The notes: generated from the letters alone by a model not told the origin. A DNA stretch of 29,463 nt from JBBRCE01 sp038205115 (GCA_038205115.1 JBBRCE010000063.1:1-29463), one strand, 5' to 3'; positions 1 to 12,186 are shown, counted from the stretch's first letter. Numbers and translations: made by a program.

Positions 1-114
1 CGCAGTCGTCGTTGGGATCGACCGAATGCGGAGGCTGTCACCGCGCTGGATTCGCTCGAGCGTAGCGGCCAATGGCAAAAATACTGGCCAACTCCTTGCC
101 CCACCGCGGCTTAA
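1..114 (+). CDS. C-terminal tail of an unidentified protein (partial)
   Basis: The frame beginning at base 1 is open for 37 codons and ends with TAA at 112-114. Its composition is protein-like, with a leucine- and glutamate-containing helix-like stretch followed by a Trp/Tyr-rich end. The 5' part lies outside the window, so no family can be named. It could be a chance open frame. It is preferred over the other frames because it runs off the window edge and ends just before a convincing promoter for the next operon. Confidence 0.35.
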   Translation, partial: RSRRWDRPNAEAVTALDSLERSGQWQKYWPTPCPTAA

Positions 115-176
115 CACCGCCAAGCACTTTTGTCACACCCGCCGCTGGTCGCAGGGCAATCGTTCAAATCTTTTTC

Positions 177-205
177 GTGACAAATTGTCGGCGAGCAGTT
201 AGAAT
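177..205 (+). promoter_or_regulatory. Candidate sigma70-type promoter for the PSCyt/DUF1501 operon
   Basis: The -35 element GTGACA (177-182) and the -10 element TAGAAT (200-205) each match consensus at 5 of 6 bases and are separated by exactly 17 bp. Transcription would start near 212, giving a 5' leader of about 70-85 nt before the first gene. No other element of this quality is seen between 115 and 283. The assignment rests on sequence match only. Confidence 0.5.
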
Positions 206-283
206 ACGGGTCCAGCCTGAACACGACGTTTCGATTGCTCGCCACACGTTATTGCTCAAACACGCCTGCCGAGATTCCTGCGA

Positions 284-3200
284 ATGGTATCGCTGCTCAT
301 GCGTATTGCAACACGCCGCAAGCTATTGATTCTGTTCATCCTGACGACAGGCTTGGGTCACTCCGCAGTGATTGCTGCCGATGACGATTTCTTCGAAGCT
401 GCGGTTAAGCCGATTCTCAAGGCGAACTGTTTCAAATGCCACAGCCACCAAGTGAGTCAGCCCAAGGGCGACTTGCTGCTTGACTCGGTCGGAGCGATTC
501 TGACCGGCGGCGAATCCGGTCCGGCGGTCGAGCCTGGCAAACCCGACGAAAGCGGCTTGCTTGACGCGGTGAAGCATCGCAACGGGCTGAAAATGCCGCC
601 CGACGCTCCTAAGATTTCGGCTGGCGAGATCGCGATCATCGAACGATGGGTAAAAGACGGTGCTCGCGGCGGTAATGTCGCGGCGGGTGCTGCTACCGGG
701 CCCACGAAGCGCATCGGCAAGATTACGGTGGCCGACCGGCAATGGTGGTCGTTTCGGCCGATCGCGCGCCCTGCCGTTCCAAACGTCAGCCAAGTTGGTT
801 GGGTTCGTAACGACATTGATCGCTTCGTCTTGGCAAAACTTGAAACTGAGGGGCTGACTCCAGCGCCGGAAGCCGATAAAGCCACGCTCTGCCGTCGTTT
901 GTATTTTGACCTTTGGGGATTGCCGCCGCGTCCGGAAGACATTGCCGCCTATGTCAGCGATCAATCCAGCGGCGCGTATGAGGCGCTCGTTGACCGACTA
1001 TTGGCGGACGGCCGCTACGGCGAAAAGTGGGCCCGCCAATGGCTCGATCTGGTGCGTTACGCGGAGTCAGACGGCTACAAGCTTGACGACTACCGCCCCA
1101 ACGCCTGGCGCTATCGCGATTACGTCATTCAAAGCCTAAACGATGACAAACCGTACAACCGTTTTGTCGAAGAACAACTGGCTGGCGATGAATTGTACCC
1201 TGATGATCCGCAAGCCCAAGTGGCCACGGGCTATCTTCATCATTGGATTTACGAGTACAACAGCCGCGATGTCGAAGGCCAGTGGCGATTGATCCTCACG
1301 GACTTGACGGATACCACCGGCGACGTGTTCATGGGCCTGGGCATGCAATGCGCTCGCTGCCACGATCACAAGTTCGACCCGATCTTGCAGAAAGATTACT
1401 TTCGGTTGCAGGCGTTTTTCGCCGGCATTCGGCCGCTGGAAGAAACGGTCGTCGCCACGCGGCAGCAAATTGCCGAACATGAGCAACAGTCGCAGGCCTG
1501 GAATCTGGCCACGGCCGAAATTCGTCAGAAAATTGACCAGATCGAAAGCAAGTATCGGGCGCACGCGCTCAAGGACGTTGTCGGCAAGTTTCCAGAACAA
1601 ACGCAGGCGATGATCGCGAAAACGGCCGAACAACGTTCGCCGCTTGAGCAGCAGTTGGCGGAACTTGCCCTGCGGCAGGCAAGCTTCGAATACGACAGCC
1701 TGGAGGGCAAACTCAAATCCGAAGACAAAGAAAACGTGTTGGTCCTGCGGCGGAAATTGGCTGAGTTCGACAAGCTCAAGCCTGCACCGCTGCCCACGGC
1801 CATGACGGTTACGGACGTTGGCCCCGTGGCTCCTCCGATTGTGATTCCCAAGAAGGGCAAGCAGGCTATCGCGCCGGGCTTTCTGACGTTGCTGGATGAA
1901 AAGCCGGCGGAAATTGTGCCGCTTGAGCACAGCCCAAAAACCACCGGACGCCGCGCGGCGCTAGCGAAGTGGTTGACTAACAAGGACAATCCGTTGACGG
2001 CGCGCGTGGTGGTCAATCGCGCGTGGCAGTCGTATTTTGGTAAGGGATTGGCCGCCAATGCCAGCGACTTTGGCAAGTTGGGTCAACTTCCCGTGCATCC
2101 CGAATTGCTCGATTGGTTGGCATCTCGGTTTTTGGACGGTGGTGGTAGCCTGAAAAAACTGCATCGCGAGATCTTGTTATCGGCCACATATCGGCAAGCC
2201 GCCAATCATCCCAGCCCGCAGTTAGCTCGCCAGAAAGATCCTGAGAATCGTTGGTTTTGGCGCGCCAACACACGGCGACTGGAAGCCGAGCAAATTCGTG
2301 ATTCAATCTTGGCGGTCAGCGGCGAACTCAAACACGATGTCGGCGGACCGAGCGTTAGCACGCAACAGCCGCGGCGCACGGTTTACTGCCGCATGATGCG
2401 TAACGAGCGCGACCCGCTGCTGGACGTGTTCGACGCGCCGTATTGGTTTCAGAGCAGTTTCAGCCGCGATTGCACCACCACGCCGGTTCAATCGCTGATG
2501 TTGTTCAACAGCCCGTACATGCTCAAGCGTGCGGATGCTTTTGCCGCGCGACTTGAAAACGAGGCCTTTAGCACCGACGCGCAGCGGATCGACCGCGCGT
2601 ATCAACTGGCCTTTGGCCGAATGCCGCTGGCCGCCGAACGGCAACGCGCAATTCGCTTTTTTGCCCAACAGAGCGACCGCATCGACGTCAAAGCGTCGAG
2701 TTCGACGCAAGCCAAATTTCTGGCCGAAAAAATTCCGCACCGCGATGGCCAAGCCGCCGCGTTCTCGCCCACGAGCGCGCAGCGGCGATTCGAAATAGCC
2801 CCGAGTCGGTTGCTCGACACGCAGGACTTTACCATCGAAGCGTTTGTGTTGCCGCGTTCCGTATACGAAAGCGGATCGGTTCGCACGATTGCGGCCAAAT
2901 GGACGGGCAGTGTCAAGCAGCCGGGCTGGGGCTTTGGGATCACGGGAGGAAAGTCGCGGCGCAAGCCGCAAACGTTGGTCATGCAATTGGTCGGCAAAAA
3001 CGCCGACGGCAACGTCAGTGAAGCGGCGCTGTTTTCCGACCAAACCATTCAGCTCACTAAGCCCTATTATGTTGCGGCCGCCGTGCAATTGTCGCGTGCA
3101 GGCAAGCCGGGCAAAGCAACGTTCTTTCTCAAGGATTTATCGAACGACGACGAACCGCTGTTGACAACATCCGTCCAGCACGACATCCGCGGACCGTTGA

Positions 3201-3523
3201 CCAATTCCCAGCCTTTGACCATTGGTGGGCGGATGACGGGCGACTCGTACTTCGACGGCCTGCTTGACGATGTGCGCATCTCCGACGCGCCGCTTGAGGT
3301 TGATCGATTACTTTACACCGCCGAAGGCGTCCAACGCAGCACGATCGGTTTCTGGCAGTTCGAGACCAAGCCGGACGTCCTGCGAGACTCATCGGACAAC
3401 CATCTCGATCTTCGCCCGGAGACGTCGAGTGCGGCTGCGTCGCTCGAGAATTCCAAGCGGGTTCTGTGGCGAGATTTTTGCCATGTGTTGTTGAATTCCA
3501 GCGAATTTTTATACGTCGATTAG
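284..3523 (+). CDS. PSCyt1-PSCyt2(DUF1549)-PSD1(DUF1553) cytochrome protein with inserted LamG domain
   Basis: This is a large planctomycete-specific exported protein of 1079 aa. A hydrophobic signal segment (residues about 12-32) is followed by a PSCyt1 c-type cytochrome domain with CxxCH at C49/C52/H53. The DUF1549 (PSCyt2) region spans about 160-370 and carries a second CxxCH at C356/C359/H360. A charged, coiled-coil-like stretch (about 385-500) precedes DUF1553 (PSD1) from about 550. Residues about 827-1010 look like a LamG/concanavalin-type beta-sandwich, and the typical PSD1 ending (CHVLLNSSEFLYVD) comes only after it, so the LamG module sits inside PSD1. The family is abundant in planctomycetes; its exact reaction is not established and a redox role in polymer breakdown is often inferred. 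The start could be ATG 284 or ATG 299; the latter gives a more usual signal peptide. It is 13 nt upstream of the DUF1501 gene and probably in one operon with it. Confidence 0.93.
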   Translation: MVSLLMRIATRRKLLILFILTTGLGHSAVIAADDDFFEAAVKPILKANCFKCHSHQVSQPKGDLLLDSVGAILTGGESGPAVEPGKPDESGLLDAVKHRNGLKMPPDAPKISAGEIAIIERWVKDGARGGNVAAGAATGPTKRIGKITVADRQWWSFRPIARPAVPNVSQVGWVRNDIDRFVLAKLETEGLTPAPEADKATLCRRLYFDLWGLPPRPEDIAAYVSDQSSGAYEALVDRLLADGRYGEKWARQWLDLVRYAESDGYKLDDYRPNAWRYRDYVIQSLNDDKPYNRFVEEQLAGDELYPDDPQAQVATGYLHHWIYEYNSRDVEGQWRLILTDLTDTTGDVFMGLGMQCARCHDHKFDPILQKDYFRLQAFFAGIRPLEETVVATRQQIAEHEQQSQAWNLATAEIRQKIDQIESKYRAHALKDVVGKFPEQTQAMIAKTAEQRSPLEQQLAELALRQASFEYDSLEGKLKSEDKENVLVLRRKLAEFDKLKPAPLPTAMTVTDVGPVAPPIVIPKKGKQAIAPGFLTLLDEKPAEIVPLEHSPKTTGRRAALAKWLTNKDNPLTARVVVNRAWQSYFGKGLAANASDFGKLGQLPVHPELLDWLASRFLDGGGSLKKLHREILLSATYRQAANHPSPQLARQKDPENRWFWRANTRRLEAEQIRDSILAVSGELKHDVGGPSVSTQQPRRTVYCRMMRNERDPLLDVFDAPYWFQSSFSRDCTTTPVQSLMLFNSPYMLKRADAFAARLENEAFSTDAQRIDRAYQLAFGRMPLAAERQRAIRFFAQQSDRIDVKASSSTQAKFLAEKIPHRDGQAAAFSPTSAQRRFEIAPSRLLDTQDFTIEAFVLPRSVYESGSVRTIAAKWTGSVKQPGWGFGITGGKSRRKPQTLVMQLVGKNADGNVSEAALFSDQTIQLTKPYYVAAAVQLSRAGKPGKATFFLKDLSNDDEPLLTTSVQHDIRGPLTNSQPLTIGGRMTGDSYFDGLLDDVRISDAPLEVDRLLYTAEGVQRSTIGFWQFETKPDVLRDSSDNHLDLRPETSSAAASLENSKRVLWRDFCHVLLNSSEFLYVD

Positions 3524-3536
3524 GACGTCATTTCTC

Positions 3537-4985
3537 ATGTCCAACGCCAACGACTCACGCTGCCACCGCCATCAACCGGTCTACTCGCGGCGCGAGGTCT
3601 TGCAGTCCAGCGGTGTCGGGTTTGGCTCGCTGGCGCTGTCGTATTTGATGTCACGCGAGTGTGCGGCCGCCGTCAAAAATCATTCGAGCTCGCCGCTGCG
3701 GGCCCAGCCTCCGCAATTTGCCGCGCGCGCCAAGAGCGTAATCTTCTTATTCATGGACGGTGGCCCCAGCCACTTGGATTTATTCGACCGTAAGCCCGAT
3801 CTGCGGAAGTTGGCCGGCAAACCGATTCCGGACAGTTTCGAAAAAGTGATTACGCCGATGGGCGAATTTCGATCGCCCATTCTGGCAGACCGACGCACCT
3901 GGAAGCAGCATGGCGAAAGCGGCTTGTGGATCTCCGATTGGCTGCCGCATACGGCCAAGCTGGCCGACGAGTTGGCGGTCATTCGCTCGTGTCACGCCGA
4001 TGGCATCAATCACTCGTCCGGCGTTTGCCAAATGAACACGGGATCGATTCTCGCCGGTCGGCCGTCGTTAGGCGCCTGGGCAACCTACGGTTTAGGAACC
4101 GAAAATACCGATCTGCCGGCCTTCGTCGTGCTGCAAGATAACCCGACGTCGGTGGTCAACGGACCTCGAAACTGGAGCGCCGGTTTCATGCCGGCGCTCT
4201 ACCAAGGCACGCGGATTCAAGGCGGCAACCAGCCGATTCCAAATCTTAACACGCCTGACGGTGTCACGCCCGCCGAACAACGCGGCAAGTTAGATTTGCT
4301 TACGCAGTTCAACCGCGATTTTGCGGCCACGCATCCCGACCAATCAGAACTTGAAGCCCGCATTCAAAGTTACGAATTGGCGTTTCGCATGCAGGCCGCG
4401 GCTCCGGAGGCGGTTGATTTATCGCAAGAGACCGCGGCTACGCAATCGTTATATGGTTTGGATGCCAAAGAGACCGCGGCCATGGGGCGACTTTGCTTGT
4501 TATCGCGCCGATTGGTGCAGCGTGGCGTGCGGTTCGTGCAAATTTATCACGGTGCCGGCAGTAAGTGGGACGCGCATGCCAAGATCGAGAAGAATCACTC
4601 GGAACTTTGCCGTTCCATGGATTTGCCGGTTGCCGGACTGCTCCGCGATCTCAAGCAGCGCGGACTGCTGGACGAGACGCTGGTGGTTTGGGGTGGCGAG
4701 TTCGGGCGCACGCCGATGAGCGAAAAAGGCGATGGCCGCGATCACAATCCCTATGGCTTCAGCATGTGGATGGCCGGCGGCGGCGTGCGCGGCGGTCAGG
4801 CGATTGGCGAGACCGACGCCTTGGGCCTGCATGCCGTGCAACAACCGCTGCATGTTCACGATCTGCACGCCACAATTCTGTGGTTGCTCGGCTTAGACAA
4901 CATGGGGCTGGTTTATAAATACAAAGGCCGTCCCGAGCGCCCTACGCTCAACGAAGGCACGCCCTACAAGGCGATTGTTGGATAA
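3537..4985 (+). CDS. DUF1501 family Tat-exported protein
   Basis: This 482-aa protein belongs to DUF1501, which has an alkaline-phosphatase/sulfatase-like fold. A twin-arginine signal is visible at the N-terminus (SRREVLQSSG, R18-R19, followed by a hydrophobic stretch ending near AAA), so it is expected to be exported folded. Family landmarks are present in order: FLFMDGGPSHLDLFD near residue 70, HADGINHSSGVCQMNTGS near 155, and GGEFGRTPM followed by GRDHNPYGFSMWMAGGG near 390-420, which hold probable metal-binding Asp and His residues. In planctomycetes such genes usually follow a PSCyt/PSD1 gene, as here. The two are thought to act together, but the substrate is unknown. ATG 3537 lies 13 nt after the stop of the preceding gene. 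Confidence 0.95.
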   Translation: MSNANDSRCHRHQPVYSRREVLQSSGVGFGSLALSYLMSRECAAAVKNHSSSPLRAQPPQFAARAKSVIFLFMDGGPSHLDLFDRKPDLRKLAGKPIPDSFEKVITPMGEFRSPILADRRTWKQHGESGLWISDWLPHTAKLADELAVIRSCHADGINHSSGVCQMNTGSILAGRPSLGAWATYGLGTENTDLPAFVVLQDNPTSVVNGPRNWSAGFMPALYQGTRIQGGNQPIPNLNTPDGVTPAEQRGKLDLLTQFNRDFAATHPDQSELEARIQSYELAFRMQAAAPEAVDLSQETAATQSLYGLDAKETAAMGRLCLLSRRLVQRGVRFVQIYHGAGSKWDAHAKIEKNHSELCRSMDLPVAGLLRDLKQRGLLDETLVVWGGEFGRTPMSEKGDGRDHNPYGFSMWMAGGGVRGGQAIGETDALGLHAVQQPLHVHDLHATILWLLGLDNMGLVYKYKGRPERPTLNEGTPYKAIVG

Positions 4986-5024
4986 ACTTTTGTTCGATTC
5001 GCTTTGTCGCGGTAATTAGCCGGG

Positions 5025-6716
5025 TCATTTGCCGATCGTCAGTCGCTGGTTGGCTTTGACGCTGTGTTGCACAAGCTTACCTTTGCCGTGTGGAAGTAGG
5101 ATCTCCACATCCACCGCGTCGAGCGTGCCCAGCCCGAAATGGGCGATGGCCTCTTGGCCTGAGCAGTAGCCGTAACCGATGCTAATTTCGCGACTTCCGA
5201 CCAGCGCCGCAGGCTCACCACTGCGGCCGGCCAAGTAGAGTTTGACGTTTGCGCCCACGCCCATGCGGTTGACGCCGGCAGCGTTTGCAACCTGCACCTG
5301 CAGCCAATTGCCGCCGGGCGTCTCGTTATGCAGCAACAGCGATTTTGATTCCGTCCACCAGTTGGCCAAAAACAGATCGAGCTTGCCATCGCGATCGTAG
5401 TCGGCGGACGGCGCAGCGGCCATGTAAATGATCTTGTGTTCTTTAAGGATCTTGTCGAACTGCGTGCCGGAGCGTTTGATGGCACGATCTTCGGCTGTGG
5501 GATAATCGTTTACGGCCCAAGCTTCGTTACTAAATCGCGGCACACCAGCCACGATGCCTTGGTTCCGAAAGATCACCGGACACGGCCGATCTCCAGCGAA
5601 TTTGACGATGCTGGTATAAATGTCCGGCCAGCCATCGTTATCGAAATCCTGGATTTCCACATGCGGGGCCTTCATCGCTAGCGGCATGAGGCCTGCCTGT
5701 TCGGTCACGTCTTTGAACTTCGGGACACCGTTGGTGACGCCGCGGTTGAGATACAACCGTACGCCTGCCGGCGATGTCCATGGCGATTTGAAATGCTGGC
5801 CGATGACGATGTCCGGCAGGCCGTCGCGGTTGACATCGCCCACGCAGACGCCGGCGGGCGGATCGTCGTTACTGGTTTTTTTCCAGCGAAAAACGTCGCG
5901 CAGGCCGGGCGGCTCAAAGAATTTGCCGTGGCCATCATTGAGCAACAGCCGATGTTCGCCGTCGCCACCGGTCAGGAAAATATCCGGCCAGCCGTCGCCG
6001 TTAAAATCGGCCACGGCCACGCCGAGCCCGCCGATACCCGCGGGCAGTCCTGCTTGTTGACTGACATTTTCGAAGTGGTAATTCCCCAAGTTACGGTACA
6101 GCACAGCGCCGGTTTTGACCTTGGGCGAATAGTATTGCTCGCACATCACCAGGTCGAGCAGTCCGTCGCCATCGAAATCCAGCGCCGCCAAACCGCGCCC
6201 TTGGTAGCCCACGGGACAAGCGCCGCTCTGTTGGGAGACATCGGTAAAATGCCCTTGGCCATCGTTTCGAAATAGCAAACTCGGCTCGGCAATTACGCCT
6301 TCGCTGCCGTACGCGCAATGCGAAACATACAGATCCAATCGGCCGTTATTAGTCAGGTCGACAAACAGTGCGCCGCTGTTGATGCCCGAGGTGCGAACCG
6401 CTGCTTGCTCGTCCAATCGGAATTTGCCGCGGTCGTTACGCAAAAGCAAGCTGGGTTTGGAGCCGGCGTTATGAAACGTGCCAACGAACAAGCTGGGGTA
6501 ACCGGCGCCGTCCAAGTCGCCCCAGGCTGCGGCATGCCCTCGGATGCCGGCGGCGTGCGGCAACACTCCGGCCTCTTCGCCGGCATCGCGAAACACAAAC
6601 GGATACCCGGCGTGCAAGTCTTTGCCAACCGACTGCGCGCGTGCCAGGCCGCTCATCAGCACCAGCGTCAACAGGCTGTTCAACACACTCGTCAACACGC
6701 TGACGGAATTTTGCAT
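5025..6716 (-). CDS. Exported FG-GAP/VCBS repeat protein with ASPIC/UnbV C-terminus (CRTAC1-like)
   Basis: The 563-aa protein has a signal peptide (hydrophobic residues about 8-27, cleavage probably after ARA). Repeated calcium-binding DxDxDG-type blades follow, for example DFDGDGLLDL, DFNGDGWPDI, DVNRDGLPDI, DFDNDGWPDI and DYDRDGKLDL, as expected for a seven-bladed FG-GAP beta-propeller. Residues about 471-563 match the ASPIC/UnbV domain, with its conserved Gly-rich motif, IGYGYCSGQEAIAHFGLG and a closing LTIGK. Such proteins are extracellular or periplasmic and probably bind ligands or surfaces; no enzyme activity is known. It starts 7 nt after the stop of the upstream propeller-like gene, so the two are likely translated together. 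A strong Shine-Dalgarno is not evident. Confidence 0.92.
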   Translation of the reverse strand: MQNSVSVLTSVLNSLLTLVLMSGLARAQSVGKDLHAGYPFVFRDAGEEAGVLPHAAGIRGHAAAWGDLDGAGYPSLFVGTFHNAGSKPSLLLRNDRGKFRLDEQAAVRTSGINSGALFVDLTNNGRLDLYVSHCAYGSEGVIAEPSLLFRNDGQGHFTDVSQQSGACPVGYQGRGLAALDFDGDGLLDLVMCEQYYSPKVKTGAVLYRNLGNYHFENVSQQAGLPAGIGGLGVAVADFNGDGWPDIFLTGGDGEHRLLLNDGHGKFFEPPGLRDVFRWKKTSNDDPPAGVCVGDVNRDGLPDIVIGQHFKSPWTSPAGVRLYLNRGVTNGVPKFKDVTEQAGLMPLAMKAPHVEIQDFDNDGWPDIYTSIVKFAGDRPCPVIFRNQGIVAGVPRFSNEAWAVNDYPTAEDRAIKRSGTQFDKILKEHKIIYMAAAPSADYDRDGKLDLFLANWWTESKSLLLHNETPGGNWLQVQVANAAGVNRMGVGANVKLYLAGRSGEPAALVGSREISIGYGYCSGQEAIAHFGLGTLDAVDVEILLPHGKGKLVQHSVKANQRLTIGK

Positions 6717-6723
6717 GATGCTG

Positions 6724-8148
6724 CTACTGCCGTTCGGACGTGGGAATATGAATGACGGTTAGGCCGCAGCAGTCCCAGACCTTGCCACCGGTGCGATTGA
6801 TGTTCCAGGTGATGTACAGTTTGTCGCCCTGGGGATCGATGGCCGAACTGAACGTGCCGGAGAGCGTCGCGCCGAACTTGTCTTTGAAGTGGGGATGCAA
6901 AAAGGCGATCACCTTGCGGCTCTTCTTGTGTACATCAAACTGCACCACAGCGCTGCCGTCTTTTTCGCTGCCGCCATGAGCGCCGGGAACGTAATACAGA
7001 AATCGACCGGTAGGGTCGGCGTCAATCGAGGTGATATAATTATTGACGCCCACGGCCGCCGGACCGAGATTCTCGACCCTCTCCGTCTTGGTGTTGAATT
7101 CAAAAATTTCGGCGGCACTGGTTTTACTGCCGCTCGAAACTGTGTAGACCCGTCCTTGCGGCGTTTCCTGGGTTGCGGCGCGGAGACCGAGCGTGGCATC
7201 GATTTTGACCGGCGCGGCGATGTGCGATGGATCGAATTTTACCAGCGGAACGATCGCACCTTCTTTGCCGGGCGTGTAATAAATGCAGCCGGTGGAACTG
7301 GCGAAAATCATGTAGCGCGCCGGACCATCGGCCCCGGCATATAACCGCCGGCGGTTTTTGACGTCGTAGGCAAAGAATTGAATGCCGGCATCGTCGCTGG
7401 CGCTGCCCGGGGCGGTGCCGCCGTAAAAGATCATCCGCTGCGGATCGAGCACGCTGCAAGGAATGCAATGTTTTGGCACGGGCGCTTGGGCGACAACTTC
7501 GCTGCTGGCCGACTTCGGATCGCAGCGCATGATCCAATCGCCCAAATAGTGATTGGCATCGCTAGTGACGGTAGTCGAACCGCGATGTGTCGAAAAGTAA
7601 ATCCAGCCATCGCTGCCAAGATCCAACCGGCCGTGAATTTTTCCGGGCGTGTAATGGCCGGCAGGCAAAGCCAGCGTCTTGGCAACATCGGCCAATTGCC
7701 GAAACGTTTTCTGCGCCGGATCGTACTCGTAGACAAACGCCGTGCCGCTGCCATGCTCGCCGGTATTCTTGCCGCCTAGCGCCAAGTGATTGCCGATCGA
7801 AGCATAATATTTGCCGTTGACTGCCAGGCTGTCGCCCCAATTCGACCATGGATTGCCCGCGTAATCCTGCCCGGGGTAGTACAAAAAATCAACTGTCGGC
7901 GCGGTCTTGGCAATTGCTACATTCGCGGCCAGCGAATCTGGCGGCTTAAGGAAATCGTCGGACTGCTCCGTGACAACCAGCTTGCCGCCAGGCAGCGCCG
8001 GCGGAAAAACGGCAGCCGCGGTTTTGGTCGCCTTCCGCGGTTGCGCGAGGGCTTGCGGCGCGAAAACGAATGTTAACAGACCGCTTGCCAGACAAAGGCA
8101 GCACGCCACGTTTTTCGATCGCGCGAGGCACCGTCTGTAATCTCGCAT
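6724..8148 (-). CDS. Exported beta-propeller-like hypothetical protein
   Basis: The 474-aa product is unidentified. It starts with a signal peptide (basic RDYRR, then a hydrophobic stretch ending ALAQ). The rest is rich in repeated Gly/Asp/Trp/Tyr strand patterns such as LDLGSDGWIYFSTHRG and IDADPTGRFLYYVPGAHGG, typical of beta-propellers that sense or bind extracellular material. The ATG at 8148 was chosen because GAGGA sits about 9 nt upstream and the signal peptide then begins at the N-terminus; a longer form from 8208 is possible but would bury the signal. It is directly followed by the FG-GAP/UnbV gene and lies 102 nt after zwf on the same strand. No catalytic motif was recognised. Confidence 0.8.
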   Translation of the reverse strand: MRDYRRCLARSKNVACCLCLASGLLTFVFAPQALAQPRKATKTAAAVFPPALPGGKLVVTEQSDDFLKPPDSLAANVAIAKTAPTVDFLYYPGQDYAGNPWSNWGDSLAVNGKYYASIGNHLALGGKNTGEHGSGTAFVYEYDPAQKTFRQLADVAKTLALPAGHYTPGKIHGRLDLGSDGWIYFSTHRGSTTVTSDANHYLGDWIMRCDPKSASSEVVAQAPVPKHCIPCSVLDPQRMIFYGGTAPGSASDDAGIQFFAYDVKNRRRLYAGADGPARYMIFASSTGCIYYTPGKEGAIVPLVKFDPSHIAAPVKIDATLGLRAATQETPQGRVYTVSSGSKTSAAEIFEFNTKTERVENLGPAAVGVNNYITSIDADPTGRFLYYVPGAHGGSEKDGSAVVQFDVHKKSRKVIAFLHPHFKDKFGATLSGTFSSAIDPQGDKLYITWNINRTGGKVWDCCGLTVIHIPTSERQ

Positions 8149-8250
8149 CACCGTGAGTTCCTCGTGGGCGAAGGAAAACGGGCAGGTGGGTTGAATCGAT
8201 TGTCGCAATCGCGGCAGCCAACGTCAATCCGTGGATCTCGCAATGCGACG

Positions 8251-9705
<1,455 letters not shown>

Positions 9706-9944
9706 GCTATTTCCCTTTGTGCGGTGAATCGCTGGCGGCAGTAACTCAAAATGTCGGGCATTCGGATTGCGCAATTCAAGTTCGCTCAAGCTAAACCACC
9801 TGCCGGTTCTAAACAAGTATTGTGGTGGGCCAGGCCCGATAAAATGCGCGGGGTCGCCGGTCGCCCCTTGCGTTGATCGTGAACAGGTCGCAAGATAGGG
9901 ATTATCCCAATTCTGGACGAAATTTCCCTGCGGGAGCCTGCCCT

Positions 9945-11312
<1,368 letters not shown>

Positions 11313-11360
11313 TCCGCACGCTTCAAAAACTTCATCGCCAAACACATACGGAATTCTCAT

Positions 11361-12077
11361 ATGGCTAATATTTCTGAACTCGCCACCAAGCTTGATTCCC
11401 CGCCGCCAGAAGCCCGCATTGCACAGCAGGCCATTCTGACCGAAGTCTGGCACAGTGGCGCAAAAGACCAGCAAAAAAAACGTGCCGAATTGGGCGAGCA
11501 GTTGACTGCCGAGTTGGCTGGCAAACACAAGCCCACGGCCAACATCAAATTGGCTGAGTACGCCAGTCTTACCGCCGGCGACAAGCAGGTGGATTCACTG
11601 CTGAACGTGGCCCAAACGTCCAAAGAAGCGCACACGGCGCATATGGCTTGCTGGGCGCTTGATCGTCTGCCCGGCGAAGCCAGTACGGCCGCGCTGGTCA
11701 AGTTGGCGGGCGCCGGTAAATCGGTGGATATGTGCGTGGCCGCCATCAACGCATTAGGTCAACGCGTCGGCAGTAATGCTGGCAAGGGCGTTGTTGACAC
11801 GTTGAAAAAGTGCGCTGCGGAGAAGGAAGTCGAAGTCGCTCTGGCGGCCGGCGAAGCCCTGGCCAACCATGCCGAGGCGGCGCTCGATGCAACCATCGCA
11901 GGCATCAAGGCAGAAAGTGATCGCGCCAAGTTGCGGGTTGCCAAAGCCCGCATTCGCTTGGGCGAAGGCCTCGTCAAAGCCGGCAAAAAGGACGACGCTA
12001 AAAAAATTCTGCAGGCCGTCATTGATGGCGACGCTGAACCAGCGCAGAAGAAAGTCGCTAAAAAGCTATTGGGCTAG
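11361..12077 (+). CDS. HEAT-like helical-repeat protein
   Basis: The 238-aa product is almost entirely alpha-helical and rich in Ala, Lys, Leu and Glu, with repeated helix pairs of HEAT/ARM-like spacing (for example the stretches around LVKLAGAGKSVDMCVAAINALG and VEVALAAGEALANHAEAALD). No catalytic residues or signal peptide are seen, so it is probably a cytoplasmic protein-binding scaffold. Its position 48 nt after the Gfo/Idh/MocA gene suggests co-transcription. A GC-rich hairpin follows about 40 nt after the stop. The specific role is unknown. The lack of a signal peptide, next to an exported oxidoreductase, argues against a simple complex between the two. Confidence 0.8.
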   Translation: MANISELATKLDSPPPEARIAQQAILTEVWHSGAKDQQKKRAELGEQLTAELAGKHKPTANIKLAEYASLTAGDKQVDSLLNVAQTSKEAHTAHMACWALDRLPGEASTAALVKLAGAGKSVDMCVAAINALGQRVGSNAGKGVVDTLKKCAAEKEVEVALAAGEALANHAEAALDATIAGIKAESDRAKLRVAKARIRLGEGLVKAGKKDDAKKILQAVIDGDAEPAQKKVAKKLLG

Positions 12078-12117
12078 GCGGCACGGACGAACCTCGGTTG
12101 TCAAACGACCAACAATA

Positions 12118-12150
12118 CACGCCGGCGCGTAACACGCGCCGGCGTTTGTG
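12118..12150 (+). terminator. GC-rich hairpin, probable terminator after the helical-repeat gene
   Basis: An 11-bp perfect stem pairs 12119-12129 (ACGCCGGCGCG) with 12135-12145, with a 5-nt loop TAACA. It lies about 40 nt after the stop codon and is followed by TTTGTGTTGG, a moderately T-rich tail. The stem is strong but the tail is broken, so it may work as a weak intrinsic terminator or as an RNA-stabilising 3' hairpin. Confidence 0.55.
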
Positions 12151-12168
12151 TTGGTTTCTGGATGTGCC

Positions 12169-12186
12169 GCAAATCGATCGATTTGC
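12169..12186. repeat. Perfect 18-bp palindrome
   Basis: The sequence GCAAATCGATCGATTTGC is a perfect dyad with no spacer, flanked by CC and TGCGG that extend the pairing with one bulged T. It lies in the gap between the convergent helical-repeat gene and mraZ. A factor-binding site or a structured RNA end are both possible; no T-tract follows on either strand. Confidence 0.5.

Noticed and set aside
1136..3088. Long minus-strand frames opposite the PSCyt/PSD1 gene
   Set aside because: They are antisense shadows of a GC-rich coding sequence, with no domains of their own.
9827..9837. GGGCC-A-GGCCC dyad between zwf and the Gfo/Idh/MocA gene
   Set aside because: It is short and GC-rich, with no clear promoter around it to make it an operator.
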